A DNA stretch of 10,429 bases from Burkholderiales bacterium (GTDB lineage: Bacteria; Pseudomonadota; Gammaproteobacteria; Burkholderiales; Burkholderiaceae_C). Under the pieces are notes generated by a model, which saw nothing but the letters and a program-made list of their open reading frames with translations, was not told where the DNA came from and did not search any database. Shown in pieces: positions 1 through 6,866 of this stretch. Location: NCBI GenBank assembly GCA_028869035.1, contig JAGWTL010000081.1, forward strand, positions 1 to 10,429, in the 5' to 3' direction. Made by a program: the position numbers and the translations under genes. The number at the start of each line of letters is the position of its first letter. Within the stretch, counting starts at the first letter, position 1.

Positions 1-95
1 AACACCCCCAGGCTGCGCGCACTGCGTGTCGCTACGCCACCCCCCTTGCAGGGGGCAACGCCAGTGGCCCGGCAGAGCCGGTTCCACGGCGTTCC
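1..95. repeat. Hairpin-rich intergenic repeat element, cut by the window edge
   Basis: This non-coding stretch contains two stem-loops. The first is CCCCC (41-45), loop TTGCA, GGGGG (51-55). The second is a long imperfect hairpin over 57-93: AACGCC (57-62) pairs with GGCGTT (88-93), GG (66-67) with CC (84-85), and CCGGC (69-73) with GCCGG (77-81). From memory, very similar sequence recurs between genes in Comamonadaceae chromosomes; that is recall, not a search. Its left end lies outside the window, so its true length and the upstream gene are unknown. It could act as a transcription terminator or mRNA stabiliser for that gene. Confidence 0.55.
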
Positions 96-113
96 CCGGT
101 TTGGTCATTTGGT

Positions 114-125
114 GCGCCGCGGCGC
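114..125. other. 12-bp perfect palindrome upstream of coxG
   Basis: GCGCCGCGGCGC is a perfect palindrome ending 29 nt before the coxG start codon. It could be an operator half-site pair or a hairpin in the leader. In DNA this GC-rich, short GC palindromes also arise by chance, so the functional case is weak. Confidence 0.2.
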
Positions 126-154
126 CGGTTTCTGTTTTGAGAGTGAAAAGAGAA

Positions 155-766
155 ATGAACGTCACACTGGAAAAAACCTTCCCCATGCCCGGCTCGGCGC
201 AGACGGCCTGGACGCTGCTGCAGGACATCGAGGGCGTGGCCAGCTGCATGCCCGGCGCGCGCATCACCGAGCGCACCGACGATCAGCACTACAAGGGCAC
301 GGTGGCAGTGAAGTTCGGGCCGGCCAGCATGTCGTTTCGCGGCGAGGTGGAGGTCAAGGCCATCGACGCGGCCAGCCGCACCCTGCGCCTGATCGGCAAG
401 GGGACGGACTCCACCGGCAGCTCGGGCGCGTCCATGGACCTGACGGCGCGCATCGAGACGGTGAGCGACACGGCCTGCAACCTCGTCGGCAACAGCGAGG
501 TGTCGATGAGCGGCAAGGCCGCCGCCTTTGGCGGGCGCATGATGAACTCGGTGGCCGACCAGGTGCTCAAGCAGTTTGCCGACAACTTTGCTTCCAAGGT
601 GCAGGCCCTGCAGTCGAGCGGGCCCGGCGGGCCGTCCGCAGCAGGGGGCCCGGCGGGCGCTGCGTCCACGCCCCCGGCGCAGCCGTCGCAGTTGAATGCC
701 CTGGCCCTGGCCTGGGCCGTGATCAAGGACTGGTTCAAGTCGCTGTTCTCGGCGAAAAGAGCATGA
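155..766 (+). CDS. coxG: CoxG-like SRPBCC protein, CO-dehydrogenase subunit G family
   Basis: This 203-aa protein belongs to the CoxG/SRPBCC (START-like fold) family, accessory proteins of molybdenum hydroxylases. CoxG is known as a membrane-associated factor that helps recruit CO dehydrogenase to the inner face of the cytoplasmic membrane. Residues 1-150 form the SRPBCC domain, with the typical CMPG segment at 31-34 and a glycine-rich stretch around 81-92. A Pro/Gly/Ala linker (155-178) leads to a hydrophobic, Trp-containing amphipathic tail (181-200), which fits membrane anchoring. The frame is open further upstream, but the start at 155 gives the family N-terminus (MNVTLEKTFPMP); the upstream extension runs through the intergenic repeat and is rejected. 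The ribosome site is only purine-rich. The stop overlaps the next start by 4 nt (ATGA), implying translational coupling to coxD. Confidence 0.9.
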   Translation: MNVTLEKTFPMPGSAQTAWTLLQDIEGVASCMPGARITERTDDQHYKGTVAVKFGPASMSFRGEVEVKAIDAASRTLRLIGKGTDSTGSSGASMDLTARIETVSDTACNLVGNSEVSMSGKAAAFGGRMMNSVADQVLKQFADNFASKVQALQSSGPGGPSAAGGPAGAASTPPAQPSQLNALALAWAVIKDWFKSLFSAKRA

Positions 767-1656
767 GTCCTGGGCGTACGCAGGAACTGGCTGCCTGGCA
801 GCAGGACCTGGCACGCGCCGGCTACATCGCCGAACCGGGCCTGGTGGCGGCGCTGATGCTGATGCAGGACCTGGAGCGGCCCCTGCTGCTCGAAGGCGAC
901 GCCGGCGTCGGCAAGACCGAGGTGGCCAAGGTGCTGGCGACCCTGCGCCACACGCGCCTGATCCGCCTGCAGTGTTACGAGGGCCTGGACGCCCACGCGG
1001 CCATGTACGAATGGAACTACCAGCGCCAGCTGCTGGCCATCAAGCTGCTCGAACACGACGACAGAGGTATTGCCCAGAAAGAGCAGGACATCTTTTCCGA
1101 GCGCTACCTGCTCAAGCGTCCGCTGCTGGAGGCCATCAGCTGCGAACAGCCGCCGGTGCTGCTGATCGACGAGGTGGACCGTGCCGACGAGGCCTTCGAG
1201 GCCTATCTGCTGGAGCTGCTCTCGGACTTCCAGCTTTCCATCCCCGAGCTGGGCACGGTGCGCGCCATCAGCCGGCCCCTGGTGGTGATCACCTCCAACG
1301 GCACCCGCGAGCTGTCGGACGCCCTGCGCCGGCGCTGCCTCTACCAGTACATCGACTACCCGGACTACGACAAGGAACTCGCCATCGTGCACGCGAAAGC
1401 GCCCGGGGTGCCGGCGGCGCTTGCCGCACAGGTGGTGGCCTTCGTGCAGAGCGTGCGCCGCATGGAGCTGCAGAAGAAGCCGGGCATCGCCGAGACGCTG
1501 GACTGGGCCGCCGCCCTGCTGCGGCTGGACATCACGGTGGTCGAGAAGGACGGCGCCGAGCGCATCCTGCAGACCCTGGGCGCCCTGATCAAGACGCGCG
1601 ATGACCGCGTGGCCTTCACGCGCGAGGTCGTCGCCCGGCTGGCGGCCGCATGCTGA
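763..1656 (+). CDS. coxD: CoxD-like MoxR-family AAA+ ATPase
   Basis: This 297-aa MoxR-type AAA+ ATPase is the CoxD counterpart. In Oligotropha, CoxD is an ATP-dependent chaperone that helps build the Cu-S-Mo centre of CO dehydrogenase, working with the von Willebrand protein CoxE. Visible motifs are Walker A GDAGVGKT (45-52), Walker B LLIDEVD (133-139), the sensor-1 segment ITSNG (176-180) and the arginine-rich ALRRRC (187-192) that carries the likely Arg finger. Length is normal for the family and nothing looks damaged. The ATG at 763 overlaps the coxG stop, and the stop at 1654-1656 lies inside the start of coxE, so the three genes are almost certainly one transcript. In a setting without coxE it might only be called MoxR; the neighbour makes CoxD the better name. 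Confidence 0.95.
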   Translation: MSPGRTQELAAWQQDLARAGYIAEPGLVAALMLMQDLERPLLLEGDAGVGKTEVAKVLATLRHTRLIRLQCYEGLDAHAAMYEWNYQRQLLAIKLLEHDDRGIAQKEQDIFSERYLLKRPLLEAISCEQPPVLLIDEVDRADEAFEAYLLELLSDFQLSIPELGTVRAISRPLVVITSNGTRELSDALRRRCLYQYIDYPDYDKELAIVHAKAPGVPAALAAQVVAFVQSVRRMELQKKPGIAETLDWAAALLRLDITVVEKDGAERILQTLGALIKTRDDRVAFTREVVARLAAAC

Positions 1657-2789
1657 GCGCCGAAGCGTCGGCGCTGGAGGCGCGGGCCAGCACCCGCCTG
1701 GCGGGCTTTCCCGGTTTTCTGCGCGCCAATGGTTTTGCGGTGGGCGGGGGTGACGGCGTCGAAGTGCTGCGCACGGCCGAACGCGTGGGCCTGCTGGACC
1801 CGGACCTGCTGCGCTGGAGCCTGCGGGCGCTGCTGTGCGGTCGGGCCGAGGAGTGGCGGCGTTTCGACACGCTGTTCGATGCCTGGTTCCTGCCCGCCAA
1901 CAAGTGGCAACGCCCGGAGCGGCGCGACAGTGGTTTTCTCAGCGGCCACCAGCCGCAGGGCCCGGCGAGCGACCGCGCGCCCACCGACGACAGCGAGGAT
2001 ATCCGGCCGCGCCAGACCGCCAGCCGGCAGGAGGTGCTGAATTCGACCGATTTCCGCGCGCTGACCGAACGCGAGCATGCGCTGGACATCGAGGCGCTGA
2101 TGCGGCAGTTCGCCCGCCAGTTGAAGCACATCCGCCTGCGCCGCGAGGCCCGCGCGCGCCACGGCCGCCGCCTGGACCTGCCCGCCACCATCAGGCGCAG
2201 CGTGGCCAGCGGCGGCACGCCTTTTCACCTGCAGTGGAAAGACCGCCGGCGCGTGCGTCCGCGCCTGGTGCTGCTGATCGACGTGAGCCGCTCCATGGTG
2301 CTCTACAGCTTTTTCTACCTGCGGCTGGCGCGTGCGCTCAGTGCTGAGTTGAACGACGTGCACAGCTTCATCTTCCACACGCGCGTGACCGGGGTGTCAC
2401 AGGCGCTGCACGACCCCGACCCCTGGCGTGCGCAGGAGCGGCTGCACCTGCTGGCGCAGGGCTGGGCCGGCGGCACGCGCATCGGCGAGAGCCTGGCGCA
2501 GTTCAACCGCGAGCATGCCGCGCGCATCGTGAATTCCCGTACCGCTGTCATCATCCTCAGCGACGGCTACGATACGGGGGAGCCGGCGGCGCTATCGGGT
2601 GCCCTGGCGCAGCTGCGGCGCCGGGCGCGGCGGGTGGTCTGGCTCAATCCCCTGGTCAAGCAGCCGGGTTATGCGCCCGTCAGCCAGGGCATGTTGGCCG
2701 CCTTGCCGCACCTGGATCTGCTGGCGCCGGCCGGCGACCTGGCCAGCCTCAAGGCGGTGTTGCCCCGGCTGATCGAGGCACTGGGATGA
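1650..2789 (+). CDS. coxE: CoxE-like von Willebrand factor A domain protein
   Basis: This 379-aa protein of the CoxE/VWA-containing family is the usual partner of MoxR ATPases. CoxE is proposed to work with CoxD in metal-centre maturation of molybdenum hydroxylases. The N-terminal 190 residues are helical and Arg-rich, with a polar linker at 100-130. The VWA domain begins near 203 (RPRLVLLIDVSRS). The metal-ion-dependent adhesion site is complete: DVSRS at 211-215, the Thr of GGTRIG (T276) and the Asp of LSDGYD (D305). The start at 1650 overlaps the coxD stop by 7 nt, and this start is favoured because no better ATG or ribosome site lies nearby. The substrate enzyme cannot be told from this gene alone, since CoxDE pairs also accompany other xanthine-dehydrogenase-like enzymes. 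Confidence 0.94.
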   Translation: MLSAEASALEARASTRLAGFPGFLRANGFAVGGGDGVEVLRTAERVGLLDPDLLRWSLRALLCGRAEEWRRFDTLFDAWFLPANKWQRPERRDSGFLSGHQPQGPASDRAPTDDSEDIRPRQTASRQEVLNSTDFRALTEREHALDIEALMRQFARQLKHIRLRREARARHGRRLDLPATIRRSVASGGTPFHLQWKDRRRVRPRLVLLIDVSRSMVLYSFFYLRLARALSAELNDVHSFIFHTRVTGVSQALHDPDPWRAQERLHLLAQGWAGGTRIGESLAQFNREHAARIVNSRTAVIILSDGYDTGEPAALSGALAQLRRRARRVVWLNPLVKQPGYAPVSQGMLAALPHLDLLAPAGDLASLKAVLPRLIEALG

Positions 2790-2814
2790 GCGGCGGCGTG
2801 ATCGCGCCTTATTG

Positions 2815-2820
2815 AAGGAG
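2815..2820 (+). promoter_or_regulatory. Strong ribosome binding site of the MocA-like gene
   Basis: AAGGAG sits 7 nt before the ATG at 2828. It decides between three in-frame ATGs (2828, 2837, 2867) in favour of the first. It also shows that this gene, unlike coxD and coxE, is translated independently of its upstream neighbour. Confidence 0.8.
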
Positions 2821-2827
2821 TTCGGGT

Positions 2828-3529
2828 ATGGGATGCATGTTCAAAGCCAACGGCCTCTACAGCCGCATGACGGTGGGCGCCGTCTTGCTGGCCGCGGGCG
2901 CCGGCTCGCGCCTGGGGGGCAAACCGAAGTCGCTGCTCGAACTCGGGGGCGTGCCGCTGATCATGCGGCAGCTGGTGGCCCTGTCGGGTGCCGGTGTCGA
3001 TGAGGTCGTCGTCGTGCTGGGCCACCATGCCCAGGCCATCGAAGCCGCCATCCGGCACCTGCCCATCACGCTGGTGCACAACCCCGCGCCCGACGAGGGC
3101 CAGGCGTCGTCGGTGCGCATCGGGCTGCAGGCCCTGTCGCCCCGCATCGACGCCGTGATGGTGGCGCTGGCCGACCAGCCCCTGATCACCGCGCAGGACA
3201 TCACCGCCCTGATCAGTGCCTACCGCAAACGCGGCGACAAGGCCATGGTGGTGCCGCGCGTGAGCGCAGCGGACGGCAGCAGCGCACCCGGCAACCCGGT
3301 GATGTTCGATGCCGCGCTGTGCGAGCAGTGGCTGGCCGGCAGTGCCGACCTCACCTGCCGCAACTGGCGCGAGCAGCACCCCGAAAGCGTGCACTGGTTC
3401 GAGACCGACAACCGTCACTACCGCGTCGATATCGACACACCCGACGACCTGGAGCGCTTCGCCGCCAGTACCGGCCACACTCTCACATGGCCACAGGCGT
3501 TTTCCAGCGTCCCTCACTCGGCGGCCTGA
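2828..3529 (+). CDS. MocA/MobA-like molybdenum cofactor nucleotidyltransferase
   Basis: This 233-aa protein of the NTP-transferase-3 family (MobA/MocA/CoxI-like) probably transfers CMP or another nucleotide to molybdopterin, giving the dinucleotide cofactor used by CO- and xanthine-dehydrogenase-type enzymes. The signature loop LAAGAGSRLGGKPK lies at 21-34 and binds the nucleotide with its Gly and Arg/Lys residues. A DQP motif (116-118) gives the metal-binding Asp, PGNPVMF (154-160) matches the MocA GHPV-type substrate loop with Asn in place of His, and DIDTPDD (201-207) is the usual C-terminal motif. The 38-nt gap after coxE suggests the same operon. The His-to-Asn change is small but lies near the substrate pocket. 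The specificity (CTP or GTP) cannot be fixed from sequence; the Cox context favours MocA. Confidence 0.88.
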   Translation: MGCMFKANGLYSRMTVGAVLLAAGAGSRLGGKPKSLLELGGVPLIMRQLVALSGAGVDEVVVVLGHHAQAIEAAIRHLPITLVHNPAPDEGQASSVRIGLQALSPRIDAVMVALADQPLITAQDITALISAYRKRGDKAMVVPRVSAADGSSAPGNPVMFDAALCEQWLAGSADLTCRNWREQHPESVHWFETDNRHYRVDIDTPDDLERFAASTGHTLTWPQAFSSVPHSAA

Positions 3530-3540
3530 TTTTCTGATGC

Positions 3541-3585
3541 ACTGCCAAACGGGTGGCAGTCACGGTCAACCGCATCAGTGACTGC
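3541..3585. terminator. Two mutually exclusive hairpins at the convergent gene junction
   Basis: Hairpin A pairs ACTGCCA (3541-3547) with TGGCAGT (3554-3560) around a 6-nt loop. Hairpin B pairs GCAGTCAC (3556-3563) with GTGACTGC (3578-3585). They share 3556-3560, so only one can form at a time. They lie between the convergent stops of the MocA-like gene and the CDF exporter, with B reaching into the last codons of the exporter. There is no clear U-tract, so if they terminate transcription they do so weakly or with Rho. Confidence 0.4.
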
Positions 3586-4549
3586 GGCTGCGTTCCTGCT
3601 GCAGTTCATGGCAGGGTAGCAGCATCGACGATGTCACGGTTTGCAGCGTCACGTGGGCAATGCCGAAGTGTTCCCTCAGCCCATCGCTGGCCTCGCGCAG
3701 GAAGTCATCGCCCGGGTGGCCCTGGGGCATCACCAGGTGGGCGGTGAGCGCCACGTGCGTGGTGCTCATGGCCCAGACGTGCAGGTCGTCCACGCGCGCC
3801 ACGCCGGGGCGTGCGGCCAGCCAGGCCTGCACGGCCGGCAGGTCGACATGCGCGGGTACGCCATCGAAGAGCAGGTGCAGGGACTGGCGCAGCAGGCCCC
3901 AGGTGCCGGCCACGATGACAGCAGCGATGACCAGGCTGATGACCGGGTCCAGCCAGGCCCAGCCTTGCCAGAGGTAGAGCGCACCGGCTATGACCACGCC
4001 CAGCGAGACCAGGGCGTCGGCCGCCATGTGCAGGAAGGCGCCACGCACGTTCAGGTCGTGCTTGCCGCCGCGCAGGAAGAGCAGTGCTGTGGCGGTGTTG
4101 ACGGCGATGCCGATGGCGGCCACGGTGATGATGGTCCAGCCTTGCGTGGGCTCGGGCGAGCCCAGGCGTAGCAGCGCTTCCCAGCCCAGCGAACCCATGG
4201 CCACCAGCAGCAGCACGGCGTTGGCGAAGGCGGCGAGGATGGAGGCACGCTGCCAGCCGTAGGTGTGGCGCGCATCGGGGCGCAGGCGCGCTGCCAGGCC
4301 GGCCACCCAGGCCAGCAGCAGGCCTGCCACGTCGCTCAGGTTGTGGCCGGCATCGGCCAGCAGGGCCAGGGAGTTGACTTGCCAGCCATACCAGGCCTCC
4401 ACGGCGACGAAGCCGGTGTTGAGGACGATACCGATGAGAAAGGCGCGGTTGAAATCGGCCGGGGCGGGGTGGTGATGCCCGGTGTGGCCATGGGCATGAT
4501 CGTGCTCATGCCCGTCGCGGGAGTGGTCGTGGGAATGCGCGTGGGGCAT
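3575..4549 (-). CDS. Cation diffusion facilitator metal exporter, ZitB/CzcD type
   Basis: This 324-aa inner-membrane antiporter of the cation diffusion facilitator family would export Zn2+ (possibly Co2+ or Cd2+) in exchange for protons. The N-terminus (3-27) is His/Asp-rich, typical of metal-collecting tails. Six membrane segments fall near 35-54, 62-84, 103-121, 139-159, 172-193 and 198-220. The transport site is the two HxxxD pairs: H69/D73 (in DAGHNLSD) and H174/D178 (in HMAAD). The cytoplasmic dimerisation domain follows from 232 to about 310. The frame is open back to 4690, but the earlier start would overlap the upstream gene by 91 nt and add a non-conserved segment; the start at 4549 gives the family-like MPHAHSHDH, though its ribosome site is poor. 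A shared transcript with the small gene upstream is plausible. The metal is inferred from the HD-HD site. Confidence 0.94.
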   Translation of the reverse strand: MPHAHSHDHSRDGHEHDHAHGHTGHHHPAPADFNRAFLIGIVLNTGFVAVEAWYGWQVNSLALLADAGHNLSDVAGLLLAWVAGLAARLRPDARHTYGWQRASILAAFANAVLLLVAMGSLGWEALLRLGSPEPTQGWTIITVAAIGIAVNTATALLFLRGGKHDLNVRGAFLHMAADALVSLGVVIAGALYLWQGWAWLDPVISLVIAAVIVAGTWGLLRQSLHLLFDGVPAHVDLPAVQAWLAARPGVARVDDLHVWAMSTTHVALTAHLVMPQGHPGDDFLREASDGLREHFGIAHVTLQTVTSSMLLPCHELQQERSRSH

Positions 4550-4576
4550 GCCTGCCAGTATGCCCGTGCCCAAGCG

Positions 4577-4594
4577 CCCCGACGGCGCTCGGGG
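4577..4594. other. Hairpin between the receiver-like gene and the metal exporter
   Basis: CCCCGA (4577-4582), loop CGGCGC, TCGGGG (4589-4594) forms a 6-bp stem in the 50-nt gap between the two - strand genes. No U-tract follows on the - strand, so a Rho-independent terminator is unlikely. It may be an attenuating or stabilising hairpin, or chance. Confidence 0.25.
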
Positions 4595-4599
4595 ACGTT

Positions 4600-5037
4600 T
4601 CAGAACGTGGAGGCCAGTGCCTGGCGTGTGCTCAGCAGGGAGGAGTTGGGATCCACCGCGTGCATCAGCAGTGAAGGCAGCTTGGGCCACTGGACAGGGC
4701 GCTGCAGGTGGGTGACGCCGGCGAGCGTGTCGGGGCCGTCGACCTGGACCACGGTCTTGCCCGCCAGCATGGGGGTCTTGGCGGCCCAGGCCATGACCTT
4801 CTTGTCGGCCCCGTCGATCAGGATGACGTCGGCCGAGTCGGCGGCTTCGGAGCGGGTCAATTCAAGTCGCAGCGGGCGGCGCTGCGACAGGGACACGATG
4901 CCCTGGATCAATTCGCGCTCGGCCGGCGAAAAGCCGTAAACCAGCACACGCAGGGTGCTTTGCAGTGGCGCAGGCCGGGACACCGGTGCTGCGGTGTGTT
5001 CAGGCTCAGATTCTGGGCCGATGGGCAGGATGATCAT
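4600..5037 (-). CDS. Receiver-like small protein, function unknown
   Basis: This 145-aa protein is not confidently recognised. The order of strands and helices resembles a CheY-type receiver: a strand LRVLVYG (29-35), a helix 39-51, a strand LRLEL (56-60), a strand DVILIDGAD (70-78), a helix 79-88, a strand KTVVQVDG (94-101), then LQRPVQWPKLPSLL (111-124), where RP stands where receivers have the KP of strand 5. The phosphorylatable Asp region is not the usual one: D70 and D75 flank the third strand, and the N-terminal acidic pair is missing. If it is a receiver it is probably a pseudo-receiver, not phosphorylated in the standard way. No membrane segment or signal peptide is seen. It is a real gene by codon pattern and a good ribosome site (AGGGGG, 6 nt before the start). 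It lies 50 nt upstream of the metal exporter, but no functional link is evident. Confidence 0.72.
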   Translation of the reverse strand: MIILPIGPESEPEHTAAPVSRPAPLQSTLRVLVYGFSPAERELIQGIVSLSQRRPLRLELTRSEAADSADVILIDGADKKVMAWAAKTPMLAGKTVVQVDGPDTLAGVTHLQRPVQWPKLPSLLMHAVDPNSSLLSTRQALASTF

Positions 5038-5043
5038 GGCTTT

Positions 5044-5049
5044 CCCCCT
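5044..5049 (-). promoter_or_regulatory. Ribosome binding site of the receiver-like gene
   Basis: AGGGGG on the - strand lies 6 nt before the ATG at 5037-5035. It supports both the reality of this small gene and this start, since the frame offers no other good site. Confidence 0.65.
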
Positions 5050-5117
5050 GAAATGGTTTGTACGAAGCTGAGGCTCTCTTGCGGAGCTTGTGTTGCGTGG
5101 TCTGTGCTTGGATTCTT

Positions 5118-5135
5118 GATCGCCTGTGCGCGATC
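5118..5135. other. Inverted repeat in the divergent intergenic region
   Basis: GATCGC (5118-5123), 6-nt spacer, GCGATC (5130-5135). It sits midway in the 235-nt region between the divergent receiver-like gene and the MFS transporter, where a dimeric regulator of either gene might bind. I see no convincing -10/-35 pair in this gap for either strand, so the assignment is tentative. Confidence 0.3.
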
Positions 5136-5272
5136 TCCTAGGGACAAGTTCACGGAAGAGAGGGGTGCTTGCTGCAACGCATTAAATCGTGGGGCATCAC
5201 GTGCATTAGTTCACGCTGCGGCCCGCGGTGAGTGACCCGGCCATGTGCCATGGCCTGCATTACCATCGTGGC

Positions 5273-6505
5273 ATGAGCGCAGCGAGCCTCTCTTCCACCC
5301 CCGTCCCCCTGCGCCAGGATGCCAGTCTGATTGGGCTGATCAGCCTGGCCCACCTCATGAGCCATTTCAGCCAGCTGTTGCTGCCGCCGCTGTTCCCCTG
5401 GCTGAAAGGCGCCTTTAACGTCAGCTACGCCGAGCTGGGTTTCCTCATGACGATCTTCTTCGTGGTCTCCTGCACGGTACAGGCCTTGTCGGGCTTCTGG
5501 GTGGACCGCTATGGTCCGCGCCCCGTGCTGTATGCGGGCCTGAGCCTGCTCTCGCTGGCAGCCTTCGGTTTTGCACTGAGCGCCAGTTACGCGATGCTCA
5601 TAGGCTTTGCCGTGGTGGCAGGTTTGGGCAACGGCGTGTTCCACCCGGTGGACTACACACTGATCAACCGCAAGGTCAGCGCGCCGCGCCTGGGCCACGC
5701 CTACAGCGTGCACGGCATCAGTGGCAACCTGGGCTGGGCCGTGGCGCCGGCCCTGCTGGTGCCCCTGGCCCTGCTGTATTCCTGGCGCGTGTCCCTGGCT
5801 GCGGCCGGGGTTCTGGTGCTGGCCGTGCTTGTGCTGTGCTGGTTCCAGGGGCGCCGCCTGGCCCTGGCGCCGAGCGCGCCGGCCCACGCGGCGGCGGACG
5901 AAGCCGGCGTCGGCAAGCTGGACTTCCTGCGCATCCCCGCGGTGTGGATGTGTTTTGCCTTCTTCTTTGTCTTCGCCGTGGCGCTTAGCGTGGTGCAGGC
6001 CTTCGCGCCCGAGGCCGCGCGCCAGCTGCACGGCGTGCCCCTGACCCTGGTGGCGGTGTGCCTCACAGCCTATATGGTGGCCAGCGCCAGCGGCATGCTG
6101 GTGGGCGGTTTCCTGGCCACCGACCCGGCGCGCAGCGAGCGCGTGGTGGGCGGCGGTTTTGCGGTGGCGGCGGCCATCTCCCTGCTGCTGGGTCTGGCCA
6201 GCCTGCCGCCCCTGGCCGTGCCTGTGCTGTTTGCGCTCATGGGTTTTGCGGCCGGTTTTGCCGGCCCTTCGCGTGACCTGCTGATCAAGCGCTCCACGCC
6301 CGAGAACGCCAGCGGCCGTGTCTACGGCGTGGTGTATTCGGGGCTGGACATAGGTCAGGCCATCTCGCCGCTGATCTTCGGGGTGCTGATGGACCAGCAG
6401 GCCTGGCGCACGCTCTTCGTGGGCCTGGCGCTGGTGCAACTCACGCTGGTGATCACGGCCTTCCGCGTGCGGCGCACGCGCCGCACCGTCCTGGCCTCAG
6501 CCTAG
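5273..6505 (+). CDS. MFS transporter, fosmidomycin-resistance (Fsr) type
   Basis: This 410-aa integral inner-membrane transporter of the major facilitator superfamily has about 12 hydrophobic segments and a longer polar loop near 192-215 between the two six-helix halves. The motif-A loop between helices 2 and 3 reads GFWVDRYGPRP (74-84), and GNGVFHPVDY (119-128) with SVHGISGNLGW (145-155) match the Fsr branch as I know it. Members are called fosmidomycin-resistance proteins, but most natural substrates are unknown; export of a small anionic compound, or uptake for the neighbouring catabolic genes, are both possible. The ATG at 5273 is preferred: the open frame begins at a GTG (5228) with another ATG at 5243, but none has a clear ribosome site, so the start is uncertain. 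Its stop shares the CTAG palindrome with that of the opposing gene relic. Confidence 0.92.
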   Translation: MSAASLSSTPVPLRQDASLIGLISLAHLMSHFSQLLLPPLFPWLKGAFNVSYAELGFLMTIFFVVSCTVQALSGFWVDRYGPRPVLYAGLSLLSLAAFGFALSASYAMLIGFAVVAGLGNGVFHPVDYTLINRKVSAPRLGHAYSVHGISGNLGWAVAPALLVPLALLYSWRVSLAAAGVLVLAVLVLCWFQGRRLALAPSAPAHAAADEAGVGKLDFLRIPAVWMCFAFFFVFAVALSVVQAFAPEAARQLHGVPLTLVAVCLTAYMVASASGMLVGGFLATDPARSERVVGGGFAVAAAISLLLGLASLPPLAVPVLFALMGFAAGFAGPSRDLLIKRSTPENASGRVYGVVYSGLDIGQAISPLIFGVLMDQQAWRTLFVGLALVQLTLVITAFRVRRTRRTVLASA

Positions 6506-6866
6506 ACCACGCTGCGGTGGCGGGCGATGCAGGTGTCGAGCACCTCGTCGCCACTGCGTTTCCACCAGTCGATTTCGGAGAAGATCTCGACCTCGCTGTA
6601 GCCCGCGTAGCCGGCCTGTTCGACCCAGCCACGGAGTTTGCGCAGCTCGATCACGCCGTCACCCATCATGCCGCGGTCGCTCAGCAGATCGCGCGTCCGG
6701 CGCGCGCGTACCCGAGCGATGCCGTCGTGCACCTTGGCGCGTGCGCGGCCCAGTTCCTTGTAGGCGGGCCGACCCGCCAGCGCCCCGGGCAGGCCGACGG
6801 TCGCGACCTGATCGCGCCAGGGGCTGAGGCGCGGATGCCGCGCTCCGCGCACTGTTCGATGATGCG
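6502..6866 (-). pseudogene. Relic of a sugar-phosphate isomerase/epimerase (TIM barrel)
   Basis: Three pieces of a roughly 270-300-aa xylose-isomerase-like TIM-barrel protein remain, in order but not in one frame. The N-terminal piece reads IIEQCAERGIRA (6863-6828), then shifts frame near 6825 to SPWRDQVATVGL. The middle piece reads KELGRARAKVHDGIA, then shifts again to LGYARAGRAI (about 6716-6684). The C-terminal piece, from RDLLSDRGMMGDGVIELRK to the stop at 6502-6504, is well conserved and includes EVEIFSEIDWWKR. Between the pieces the parts I expect in this family (CRGGMF segment, IEPLHP, HVCDW) are missing, so at least two internal deletions and two frameshifts are inferred. The match is to family patterns from memory. 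A shortened open frame of 116 codons survives at the 3' end, but a working barrel is impossible. Confidence 0.8.

Noticed and set aside
26..154. 43-residue N-terminal extension of coxG
   Set aside because: It translates the intergenic repeat element and does not resemble the family N-terminus.
289..2378. Long antisense open frames under coxG, coxD and coxE
   Set aside because: The sense frames carry Walker, MIDAS and SRPBCC motifs; the antisense frames have none and lack ribosome sites.
4550..4690. 47-residue N-terminal extension of the metal exporter
   Set aside because: It overlaps the upstream gene, has no metal-binding or membrane character, and the His-rich start at 4549 fits the family.
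5150..6439. 429-codon open frame antisense to the MFS transporter
   Set aside because: Its composition (His, Gln, Arg, Gly) is that of a reverse-frame shadow; the sense strand encodes a clear membrane protein.
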